Part shown: one piece after another, positions 27,668 to 39,100 of the stretch | How positions within the stretch are numbered: the first letter of the stretch is position 1 | Layout: each line of letters starts with the position of its first letter | Origin: Zygaena filipendulae | Lineage: Eukaryota > Arthropoda > Insecta > Lepidoptera > Zygaenidae | Direction of reading: 5' to 3' | Assembly (NCBI GenBank): GCA_907165275.2 | Contig: OU015651.1 | Span: 4,858,501-4,922,500 of the forward strand | Length of the DNA stretch: 64,000 nucleotides | The notes under the pieces: generated by a model | Database searches by the model: none | Told to the model about the DNA's origin: nothing | Seen by the model: the letters and a program-made list of their open reading frames with translations, nothing else | Program-made: the position numbers and the translations under genes

Positions 27668-27865
27668 CTAGCTGTGCCCCGCGGTTTCACCCGCAGTAAT
27701 TTCGGAGTTCCCGCGGGAATTCCGGGATAAAAGTACCCTATGTCCTTCTCTGTACCTCTGACAACGTGCATGCCAAATTTCATCCAAATCCGTTCAGCCG
27801 TTTTTGCGTGACTGAGTAACAAACATCCAAACATCCACACTTTCACATTTATAATATTAGTAGGA
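27668..27865 (-). mobile_element. Helitron-like element, family A, full length
   Basis: CTAGCTGTGCCCCGCGGTTT at left, CAAATCCGTTCAGCCGTTTT, and CATTTATAATATTAGTAGGA at right. Very close to 34708 and 11102, so probably a younger subtype. Confidence 0.85.
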
Positions 27866-30133
27866 TTAAATAATTACCTATTGTCAGGTAGATACTTATT
27901 TTCACTTATCTACATAATATACATAGTAGGTATACCTACTTAGTACCTATTATACCTATACATTTTTTAATTAGGTACACTTAGTAGGTATCAGCAGATA
28001 TTGTAATTGCCTACCCAATACCTTAACATATAGGTATAACTATGATAAATAACTGACGTAATTTGTAGAGATTGCAACACCTTACAAACTCAGAGCAGAA
28101 AGTGGTAAATGGTTGTCAGTAATAAGACTCCATTTACCTATAAACTATATCCGCCACGGTACGTTATAAAATGATAACCTTTCTCATTCAGCCAGAAGTG
28201 GAGTGAACGCGGGCCATTTCCCGCTTTGAAACAATACCACAATCGGGTGGCTACATCTCGCGAACAATGACACTGCGATTCTGTTAGGGTAGCCATGAAC
28301 TCTACCGTTGGTGAAGGTCAATAAATTAATTTTAAGGAAAATTGAAATAACTTTAAACCTAAATCTGTATCAATACCTACCTACTGGGTTTTTTTTAATT
28401 CTCTATTGTGTTTATCGTGATTATTTCTCACATTGCTCTATCCATTACCTTTGAAGCCTTCTTATGATGCCTATAATCGTTATAAATATTTACCTAAGTC
28501 TTTTAACCGGAAAGTAAATAAATCATAAGTGTATAAATTAGTACTTACCATTTCACAGGACATAATAATTAAACAAAAACTTGGGCATTAGTCAATACAA
28601 CCGAAAACTGAAACAAAAAGGGACGTTCCACAGGGCCTGATTTTTGAATCAGTCCAATTGCGAATTCACATGCAAATGCACTGCCCTAGGTCACGATAAT
28701 AATAAGCGACCGTAGGTAGCTCTACGATATCCGCAACACACACCGTGCACCGATCAAAGACTGACATTTTGTGACACTGAGATACATCTAGCACGAAATC
28801 CAAGGAATAGATCAACAGGCAACACCCAGTACGTATATTTAAGTAGTAGTAGTAGACATTCTATAATTGAGTGAAAATATTAGAACAATTATTATACCTA
28901 ATCGATTTTAAGCAAAAGTAATTAGTAATTAATGTTTTATAAATCAGTGAGAAAAAAATATATTTATGTATAAAGGTAGGTACGGTTGTCCAGGACAGCT
29001 TGTCCTGACTCTTGGTGGTAGCGTGGTAAGCGTAACTTTTAGCCGACTTCTCACGGGGCTGTTATTGTCATTAGACTAACTGCCTGTAAGCGGTTCACTC
29101 ATAATACTTAAAAATTAAAGTTATTGTTTTATGAAACGTGTGAAAATATTCAATTAACTAGGGTAAACGGAACTAACTACCTGACCACATACTTCCAAAC
29201 GAAAGCGTGCACATCATCCGCAGATATTGCGAAACTACGACCAAATAAATGCGTTTCATAATATTATTACAATAAGCAATAATAAAACATAGTTAAACTA
29301 TTATAATTTTTCCCAAGCTGTTATAATTAAATTATGAAGTCGCAATTTGAACCCGGCAGAGCTGTGTATACGAACTTACATAATGTCCCAATGAAAACTA
29401 TCAAACTAACAACAATAATTAATTAATTTTTGGTTCTAATAGATCTTTGGGAACGTAAACAAAAATTAGTTGCACATTATTTAACGTCGATCCCGGGCTT
29501 GAGGGAAATTAGTTTCGGAATAGTTTGTGGATCACTCGCTCCTCGCCCCGCGCCCTGCGTGCCGCGGCGTCATCGCGTCATGTGCGGAGGCTCAGCCACT
29601 CATTAATAAGTTGGGCTCTAGCAAAAAAAATATGTTCGTCTACACAATACGGCGCATGACTCGCCGCTCTTCGATCAATTATTAATAAAAAGCGGGCCGC
29701 TTCATTGAAAGGGCGATTAGCTCAATATTTATATGGAATATTCGGTATCAACGGCGCTTTGTGCTCGTAATTCGGTGGGTCGTGACGCGGCGCGTTTGAC
29801 TCGCTGCCGGCCAACGCTTACACCAAATGCTCTACAATATTAATAAAATAGAAACGACAAAATATGGTACTCATAATTTACTATTGCCGACGTGTTGTGC
29901 GTAATATCGGAGTGTTAATTCATCGCTTGATCTGACATAAGCAGGCAGATTTATTACATTGGTATCTAGTTCCTGAGATTCGAGAGTAGTAGTACCTAAT
30001 ATCAAAATAGGAACGGTTTATAGCTAGGTACGTCATCGTTGTACCTACATGAATTTTATAATATTAAGTTTGTAAGATTATTTTCCAAAAATTTCAAAGT
30101 TTATTAACTAGGTAACCTAACTGAGGAATGGAG
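27866..30133. other. Intergenic, possible regulatory islands
   Basis: No coding frame. Repeat-free, GC-richer islands at 28,620-28,830 (with ATGCAAATGC) and 29,490-29,830 (many ATTAAT and GCGGGCCGC words) look like conserved non-coding DNA; this is an impression from composition only. Confidence 0.35.
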
Positions 30134-30340
30134 TCCTTACTTAATATAAGTGCGAAAGTGAGTTTGTTTGTTTGTTTGTTACTATTTCACGCCTTAACGG
30201 CTCAACCGATCATCATGAAATTTAGCATACACGCTTTCAGGGGTATCTACAGAGAAGAACATAGGGTACTTTTCATCCTTAAGTGCCCACGGGAACTTTA
30301 CTTAGGAGGCAGTACTTTTATCTCGGAATACCCGCGGGAT
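30134..30340 (+). mobile_element. Helitron-like element, family A, rearranged 3' end
   Basis: CCTTACTTAATATAAGTGCG start, (GTTT)n, CGGCTCAACCGATCATCATG. The CCCGCGGGA palindrome occurs late and the hairpin and CTAG are missing. Confidence 0.72.
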
Positions 30341-32683
30341 GTTTGAATTATAAAAATAAGTACCTCTCTGAGACTTATCCATCTTAGGTAAGACACGAAC
30401 ATCAGAACTTACCATCTGTGTGTACTGTGCCCAGCAGAAGCCCGAAGCGGCCGCCCACCAAGCGCGGTGCGGTGCCTCATTGTACTACTGAATTGACTCA
30501 CCGAATCATTGAAATGAATTCTTCGCCATGAAAGCAGCAACTATACCGACATGAATTTATTTAATCTGATACATTTCCTCGTGCGTCAATCACAAAGCTC
30601 ACGTACCTACCTAAGTACTATGTGCTGACTTGCCAACGAACTATCGACCAAAACTAATCTAATCTATTACTGTAGCCTCTACCGGAAGTTCTATGTGCAA
30701 TATTGTAAATTAAAAGGAACTAGGTATATTGACACTCTTTTGCTATGAGAATTCTAAGTAAAGTTACCTTTTGATATAAAATATTGTATGTGAATAATTA
30801 GATGCCAGGTATTATCAAAAGTTTAGATACCTACCTACTACGTGAACGCTACGTAATTTCGTAGAAGCATGTAGCACTAGACTACCGGAAATTACTGTTA
30901 GAGATAAGAGACTACAAAAAAATAATTATGAACGGCAACCTACCTGCTAGTTGCTTTAAAAACACCTCGTCATGAATTTAGAAGTATCTAACTAGTGAGT
31001 CCTAATAGTAAAGTATATATTTATAATCAATTCGATGAGTGAACTTTAACCGCATATAGGTAATTACGTACCTACCAAATATAAAATCCGAGTTCGTATC
31101 ACTTTTTTATCAATAACGCTAACAAGCAATTACATATTATTAGGTATGTATTTCAGTCGGATCACTGCCAGGCCAGAAGGAAGAACGATTTTTCAGTAGA
31201 GCTGATGCTAATGAAAAGGCATTTTCACGAGCTTTGGCGCCGGCCGCCATGCAAATGTGGTGGGTAATGATTCGTGAACCCAAAACATGCAGCGACGCGC
31301 CCGCTGTGCGGACAATGTTTATCGAAAAACTAACTGACGATAAAGTAAAACAAAGTTTCAACGCTTTTGGCATCATATTCATATCCTAAACTTGGTGTTT
31401 ACCAAAAACTTTACTCGCAGGCCGCACGTTTCTTTATTTGCAAAGAGTCCAAATGTTTTTCCTTCAATTCCTTGGCTCTAATGTAAAAACTATCGGTAAA
31501 CTGTCACACCCTTAAAAGTTTAATTTTCAAAACACCTTTCTTTGTGCTTATTTTTCCAATACAAAAAGGATCGGGCAGCATTGTTTCTAGACCCACCGGT
31601 TGGGTTTTGTTAATTAATTAGTCAGCCGATCAATCAGGACAAGTAGTTTTATAACTGTAGCCTTATAAACGAAGTTCTACATTGCTTTTATCTAGTAGGT
31701 ATCTATAGTATCTATACGAAGAGCACGGAGCATAAGTTAATCAACATCTAGATAAAATCAGTCAATAATGATCCAAGTGTCTCAACAAAAAGCTCTTCAA
31801 CATTGAAATATGAAGAATTATCCCATGAAAGTGCTCCACAATACTCTCTTAATTTGTCATTATGCTGCAATAAAAACATCGTAAATGAGAGTGACTAAAA
31901 ACTCGTTCAGCCACTGACAAAAACCGCGAGCTGGGGCGAAATTTGCAAATCATTCCGCTCGTAATGACGGCCGCTTGAAAAAAATTTAAATATCAAAAGG
32001 CCGGACGAGGCTCGGTAATGGTTTAAAATCATTTTTCATTCGAGTCACTCGTGAGTCAGAAATATGAAAACGGTAGCCATCGCTTTCGGCGCGCTTCCAT
32101 TAACTCGGCCGGCCGCGATTAGAATTTTGGACGAGCTCCATCTTTCATCTCGTTGACGTCCAAATGCAAAAACTTTGATCAATTACAGTTAAATGAAACC
32201 ACGCTTTGTTGGAATTGAAGTGATAATTTATTTTACAACAAAAAATATATATTACACGTGTATGTATCTAAAACTGCATTCTCGCCATAATTAACGGACT
32301 AAATATTATGGTACCTAGGTAAGGAATGTTGCTATTTATATCATCTATAACATTGATAGCGAGCGCACGCAACCTTACTACGTCTCTTGACGCGAACGTA
32401 ATTTCGCACCGTTCCGTGCACACATCTCTTATTTTTGTGCTTCAATTTCGAAGGGATTTCCTAATGAAACTAACGCTCTATGTATGATATCTCTACTTTT
32501 AATTAAAATTTCTTTGAAGTGTACGTTTTGGGGTTTACTGGGGTAAACTGTCCACACTTATTACATAGGTACAAGGCGCCTTCCTCGCTTTGTGAGGTGA
32601 TGGGCATAATCCTGCTCCTAGTGTTGTTCGCGTGGTCATCGATAAAATCAAATAGTACATATAAGTAAAGATTTTAGTCATGA
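30341..32683. other. Intergenic, downstream of the DDX31-like gene; possible regulatory islands
   Basis: Two repeat-free islands stand out: 31,150-31,390 (CATGCAAATGTGG, GGTAATGATTC, TTTATCG) and 31,900-32,200 (TTTGCAAATCATTCC, CGGCCGGCCGCGATTAGA). They contain short ORFs but no domain. No gene supported. Confidence 0.35.
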
Positions 32684-32693
32684 TTTATTTATT
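32684..32693 (-). terminator. Polyadenylation signal of the DDX31-like gene
   Basis: On the minus strand two overlapping AATAAA hexamers (AATAAATAAA) lie about 100 bases after the TGA stop. A cleavage site would be expected a few tens of bases further left. Inferred from position. Confidence 0.6.
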
Positions 32694-32788
32694 TACATTC
32701 ATTATATCAGTATTATAGTAATATCTGTTAATATGGCGAGAATTCAAATTTACATAGAGTAGATAGATCTTGCAAACTTGCTATTAGT

Positions 32789-32921
32789 TCATTTGTTCTT
32801 TTTCTTCTTAGCGGGATGGTGCAGCGGGGCCAGGCCACTATCGAACTCGCTGGCCGTGTGCATGGAGCTCTGCTTGTTCACCATCCGCCCGCTCATAGAG
32901 CCCACTCTTACCTTCGGGAAC
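32789..32921 (-). CDS. DDX31: DDX31 exon 13 (C-terminus and stop)
   Basis: After TCCGTTGTAG. It encodes [20 protein letters not shown], then [23 protein letters not shown] and TGA at 32791-32789. The lysine-rich tail is a likely nuclear/nucleolar signal. SEFDSGL matches the end of the DUF4217-like domain. The exon is separated from exon 12 by a 2-kb, repeat-filled intron. Confidence 0.92.
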
Positions 32922-33147
32922 CTACAACGGAGACAGTGCATTAAATGATATTAAACTGAATACCTAATTTGTCTTTACGGCACTTTATAACTTTTTAACA
33001 CCGCCTTCCTTCTAGATTATAATTTTCCCTATGCACCCAATGGTTGTCTGGAAGAGATCGCTCTGAGCGATAAGACCGCCGATTGTTCCACCTTGTAGTA
33101 AAATTGTTTTTGTCATTGTTTATTTTTAAGTGGTGTTCAATAAAGAG

Positions 33148-33186
<39 letters not shown>

Positions 33187-36100
33187 ACTCGTATAAGGCC
33201 AAACTGGTACGCAGAGTTCTTATCCAACAAAAATAAATAGGTATGCAAGCAAAAAATCTCGATTGTCACAGTTCAACATGTGCTGTCCTAACTAGTCACA
33301 GTTTTACGTTCTTTCGTTAGCTATGAACTTATTACAAATATACTTTTTTGTTTATAGAAAATGTCAGTCGAAGTTTAGTACGGTGTATGGAGGGTAGAAG
33401 TAAGGAGGATCATCTCAGTGTATTAAAAAGTGTCCGTTGAAATTGAGCAAATTAAGGTGGCGCCATAGTAGCAAGTGGAAGAATTTTAAAAAGAGCGCCA
33501 CAAACTATTAGAGTGGGATACTAAATTAAAAAAGGAAAGAAGAATTTCCTGTTTGTTACAGCGCATTTTTTATTAAATTTTTCCACTCAGCATACTTCAC
33601 TCTGTTTATAACCGCTAAGTTCATATCGTATCCACTTCCTACTCTAGCGCCATTTCGGTGAGTGCTCGAAACTATAATTTGCTGTTTACCGCTGGACACT
33701 TTTTCAACTAATCCCCCATACGAGACGGTTCTCCTTACTTCTACCCTCCATAGTACGGTGTAAAAAAAAGTGACGTCATGAAATCACGTGACCAGCATAT
33801 TATAAGACATCTTTAGCTTTTTTGCCCCAAAAGAAACAAAAATAATTGGACAGATATTTTAAAAAGAAAGGATAGAGCAATAGCGACCTTACTGCTAGAG
33901 GCAATCTTTCCAAGGAAGGCTTTTCAGATATTTTCCTAACACATGTCAAAGATATTTATTTATTTATTTAAACTTTATGCACATCATGGTAAAAAAGGCG
34001 GACTTAACGCCACAGCGGCATTCTCTGCCAATCAACCTTCAGATAGGACAGAGAGCTCACTTGGCAGTGCATATGCGACCTTATTATACATACTGTAGCA
34101 TTCTGCTACAATATCAACCTTTTTTATTATTATTTTCTTTTGTTATGTCATTTTTATTTTGAAAAAGAGAAGAGGATTTTGACGCATGGGAAGATGGAGG
34201 AGATTGGAGCTTGGGCTGAAGAGAGTTGTGATGGACAGTGAAAATTCTTACGTTTCCTTGTGTAGTTTAATATTAAATGCTTATCTGTGATATAAAGGTG
34301 GAGACCTTTACATTAAACACCAACAAAATGAGTTATTTAGATTATTTTAAAATGGAGTTCGTCGTCAGTTTCAGCTGAATGCCGTTTAATCCGGAATATA
34401 TTTATTTTATACTACAGTAATTAATACCTATAACCTAATAACCTAGTTGATGGGACACTGTTACAAAACGTGTGGTATGGATTTAACACTATATCTATAA
34501 CGCAAACGCAGAGGAGTTCAAGAAGAAAACAACCAGATGGCCAGGCCGGCCACATGAGCACGCTTTAGCGACGACGTGGCAGCTACCCCGAGTGCGAAGT
34601 TGCGAACCCAGAAAGCAACATTCGTTACAATACGTACAGTCGTACACATATATCTAGATAGATAAATACACACACACACATACATACATACATATTTATA
34701 TACGTTACTAGCTGTGCCCCGCGGTTTAACCCGCGGTAATTTCGGAGTTCCCGCGGGAATTCCGGGATAGAAAGTAGCCTATGTCCTTCTCTGTACCCCT
34801 GACAATGTGCATGCCAAATTTCATCCAAATCCGTTCAGCCGTGTTTGCGTGATTCAGTAACAAACATCCAAACATCCACACTTTCACATTTATAATATTA
34901 GTAGGATTAGTGAGTAGCAAGCATATATGTATGTATGTCGTCTCACCCGGGCCGCTTCTTCTCGTCGTGGTCGCGCACCGCCAGGCGGTTGGTCGGCTTC
35001 TCCTTGCGCAGGAGCGGGTCGTCGCGCGTGCGGCGGGCGAGCGCCGCGGGCGTGTCGCGCAGCGCGAACGCCTTCGCCGCGTGCCCGAGGTGCAGCCGCC
35101 GCGCGTCCAGCCACGCGCGCACTTCGCGCGGGTAGCCCGCGTAGAAGCGCACCCACGACGTGTACGCTGCGGGGACGCGACGCACGTATTGTATCGAGGG
35201 TGTTGTAACGAGGCGGCGCGCGGCGGTGTGACACTCGTCGTCACGTCCAGCCTCGTTTTTATCACATCTTCATTTTAAAAATGCTGTATTTTTGTTATTT
35301 CATTTTGGCTTTCTTTTTTTAAATCAAAATCATGTATTTTCTGTTTTTTTTTCGTTTACAATGTTACTCTATTTATGGTCAGTATAGGATTGCCACCTTT
35401 TTTTAGAAAAAATATAGTATTTTTCCGAAAAAAACGTGCAAAAATAAAGTATTTTTGGAAAATGCAGGAAAAAAAATAGTACAAATTTTTTTTGTAATCC
35501 TTATGTATCGGGCAGCATTCATTCACAAATTATTGCTAGTTTGACAGTTGACGTTTCGTTGCCGGGTATGCGTTTCGTTCTGAAATTTCCCCGTACTGCG
35601 CTGCGGGTGCTTTCCAGACCAGTTACAGCTGTTAATATGAAAAAGCGCGACAGTTGAATTAGGCATAAAAATATAGTATTTTTCGTACTATATTATTTTT
35701 CTATAATATACCTATAGTACAATTGACTGAAATATAGTACGATACTATATAATATAGTACGGGTGGCAACCCTAGGTCAGTACCGCTGACAACTTGTAAG
35801 TGCATGCAAAATTGCATGATGATCGTTGAAAGCGTAACATACAAACTTATATTCGCATTTATAATACACAGTAAGGATAGTCTTATTTACAGAAATTTCA
35901 AAATAAACAAACATTTGCATTTATGATATTAAGGAAGGATTACAAGATGGTGGTGTTGTATGGGTGCGGGTGTCAGTGCCTACCCCTGGAGGCCCGCGCG
36001 AGCCAGTCCCTGTCGGCGTGCGCGGTGTTCTCGAGCCGCGCCTGCAGCGCGATGGCGGCGCGCGCGTCCGTGGCGGCGGCGGGCGCGAGCGCGCGCAGCG

Positions 36101-39100
36101 GCTCCAGCGCCGCGCGCTCGTCCGACTGGCGCAGTCTACGACCACAACCGTACACGTGTAAAGCGCTTTATTGCGTTGATGGGAGCGTGTGAAACAACTA
36201 TAATTATGTTTATCTACACCCATGCTATAAATCCTCTATAACAGTTACTAAAACAGTTAGCCTATTACCAACATTAAAGCAGCCAGTGTCATAGTAACCA
36301 TTATCTCATCCAAACGAGTGTTATAATGTTGTACAGAATTTCATTATGCAACTCGGATTCGTGGTATGGTATCTTTATGAACTTCAAAAAAATAACATTG
36401 TCCTGCACGCACGTTTCACGACCAAAACTGCATAATTAAAAAAAAACCTTATAGGTTATTCGAATTCACGTCATATCCCGCCATTTTTGTTTGATATTGA
36501 TTGTATTGCAAAAATCATAACCTATCTACTTTGTTCTTTACAAAAATTAGTGATACAAGCTTATAAAACACCACTAGATATTTCTAATGCATCAAAGGAC
36601 TTTTCTAACCAATTATTACCAGAAAAGTCGAGAAAACAATATGAAAAGGCGTACCAAGATTTCATGAATTGGAAAATTTTAAAGAGGTACATAATTTTCT
36701 GAAGATGTGCTCAATGCTCATATCATGATATGAATCCTTTATAAAAGGTTCTAAAATAGTCTTGTATGCAACTGTTATAATTAGGTATTAAAACACTCAT
36801 GTGATATTATTATCAAACCCACATTCGTGTTTTAATGCCCCTCATTATACAACAGTTGCATAAATAACTTTAATAGGTTAGGTTGCTAAATTTTAGTTTT
36901 AAATCCGTCATGTACATTAATAAAAAAAATATTGGATAGGTATATTTTTTACTTTGTAACACTATTACATTAAATTTGTACGACGCCACAGTAGAAAAAG
37001 CTTGCAGTAAGAATTGAATGTCTTTAAAGTATACAATACCTGATACGTTTTTCTTCGAGATGCCTCACGAACTCCGCCTCGCTGGGCAGCAGGAACAACA
37101 CTGCGGCCCCCACATGCGCGGCGCGGCCCGTGCGACCCACCCTGTATTTAAAGCAGCATTAATTATATCGTTTTATATTTTAAAAAAATTGTTAAAATCG
37201 AATCGGATACACCAAGTTGGGAGAGTTATTTACAAATTCAAGCGTAAAATGTGTTCAAGTGGTGATTTTATTTATTTAACGACGTTAAAAAAACACGCTT
37301 TTTAGCCTTATCTCTAAAACGATATACTGCATCCGCGCCTTTTACCACTTTCATAATGTTTAAGTAAACTAAAATATATCAAAGCAGAGAATGCCTCTGT
37401 GGCATTAAGTCCGCTCTTTTGTACCGTGATGTGCATAAAGTTTAAACAAATTAAATAAATGTAGACGTAGCTATATTTACCTGTGCACATAGTCTGTCGC
37501 CGACGCGGGCGCACAATATTGGAGCACCAAGTCTACTCGAGGCACGTCTATGCCTCGCGCTGCTACATCCTATCAGTCCATGAAAATATGAAAATAAGAT
37601 GACATCCATTCCTTAGTAAAAATGAAAAACTGAGTGACGATCAGCCCTACTTCATAATCTCTTAAACAGTCATCCATTGTAATTTCATCTTCACGTTTAG
37701 TGTGTAAAGTCGTAATTTTAATGAACGAAATTTTGATGTAAGTTCGAAAAAAATACTGTGGTATAGGGCCCCTGGGCCCCAAGTGTGCAAATTAAGTGTC
37801 ATAATGGGTGTGGTTCTATAAAATGCCTACAGGAGACTTGAGGTCCGGCGCACTGCCTAAACCGCTAGTTCTACAAATATGAAACAACCTTTTCTTGAAT
37901 AACGTAGCAAGCACTTTGGAAGGGATTTTCTTGAAAATAAGTAACGATGAATTGCAGTTAACAAACGCAAGGAAACAACAAGTATGGAATATTTTTTCGG
38001 TATAATTATACTCCTATGTATAACAGTATTTTAGACAGAAGATCAAATGAAATCAATAAATAATTATATTCGGAGATGTTAGGTACCTATTGCTTATTGT
38101 ATGTATATCCGTGTGTATTGTACGGAAGCCTTGCCGCGATGTACAATATTATAGTGCAGTATTCATTAAAGCGCAACGCTCACCGGCGGAAAGACACCTT
38201 AGTTGATTTTTAAGTAACGAATTACCTACTATTTGTCACTTAAAAGTTAAAACTACCACTACCTTATGTCCGGTCACTTTTAACGTCCCCCGCTAAGAAA
38301 AGTCGTAAGATTATCTAAGAAAATACAATTAAAAAAATTACTACGGTTAATCGGTTTTTATATCTACTTTTTGCTGTCATGGTTAAATCGCACAACTGCA
38401 CAAGTATCAAATTATCACAAAAAAATTACTGTTTTGTTTTTATAAAAGATATGATTACGAGCGGATGGAGCTCCTTTATATTATGTACTATAGGTATAAT
38501 TGACAATAGTCATACAAAAACAAAGCTGCGGTAAACTCGCGACCGTTTGTGATTTTTGAGGTTTCGCCTAAAATTATTGTTGTTGTATTCTAAAAATATT
38601 GTACTATCCCACCATTGGACGTCAGGCCTAAGCTACCGACTACCGCCGATTGCCGACACGGGACCACCCGCCGCGAGTCAGATTGAAAACAGCAATGCCA
38701 AGGCGATTTAGGGTCTTTGTTAGAGACACAAATACACAATCATAGCCATAAATAACCATTACCAGTGAATTATCGTGTCTTAATAAACAATTTCAAACTT
38801 CCCAGTCGCAACTTTTACATCAAGACATCAGCATAAATAAAATTGAAGTGTCGGTTTGTGACTTTAGAATTACTTTTCGAAATCGATCATAATATTATGA
38901 TCATTTTTCCACTGGTAACTTTGATATCTTGACCAGATCTAATTTTAAAACTTTTTGTCCGGATGTCCGCTTATCCGATTTTATTTTAGTTTATTTTGAG
39001 GCTAGCTCGCTTAGCTCGCTAGCTTCGGAGCAAAGGGTGCAAGGGGATGCAAAGTACCCTATGTCCTTCTCTGTATCACTTGACAATGTGTAAAAACAAA

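Noticed and set aside
31140..31382. 80-codon minus-strand ORF
   Set aside because: Sequence looks like a non-coding island with octamer-like sites; the peptide shows no known motif.
34726..35265. 179-codon minus-strand ORF
   Set aside because: Runs through exon 12 in the wrong frame and then into a Helitron-like element; arginine-rich composition is a GC artefact.
34910..35278. 122-codon plus-strand ORF and other long ORFs over 34.9-35.3 kb
   Set aside because: Antisense or alternative-frame shadows of GC-rich exon 12 of the helicase; the minus-strand frame has the family motifs and splice sites.
35921..36241. Several 60-100 codon ORFs on both strands
   Set aside because: Shadows of helicase exon 11, whose correct frame joins exons 10 and 12.
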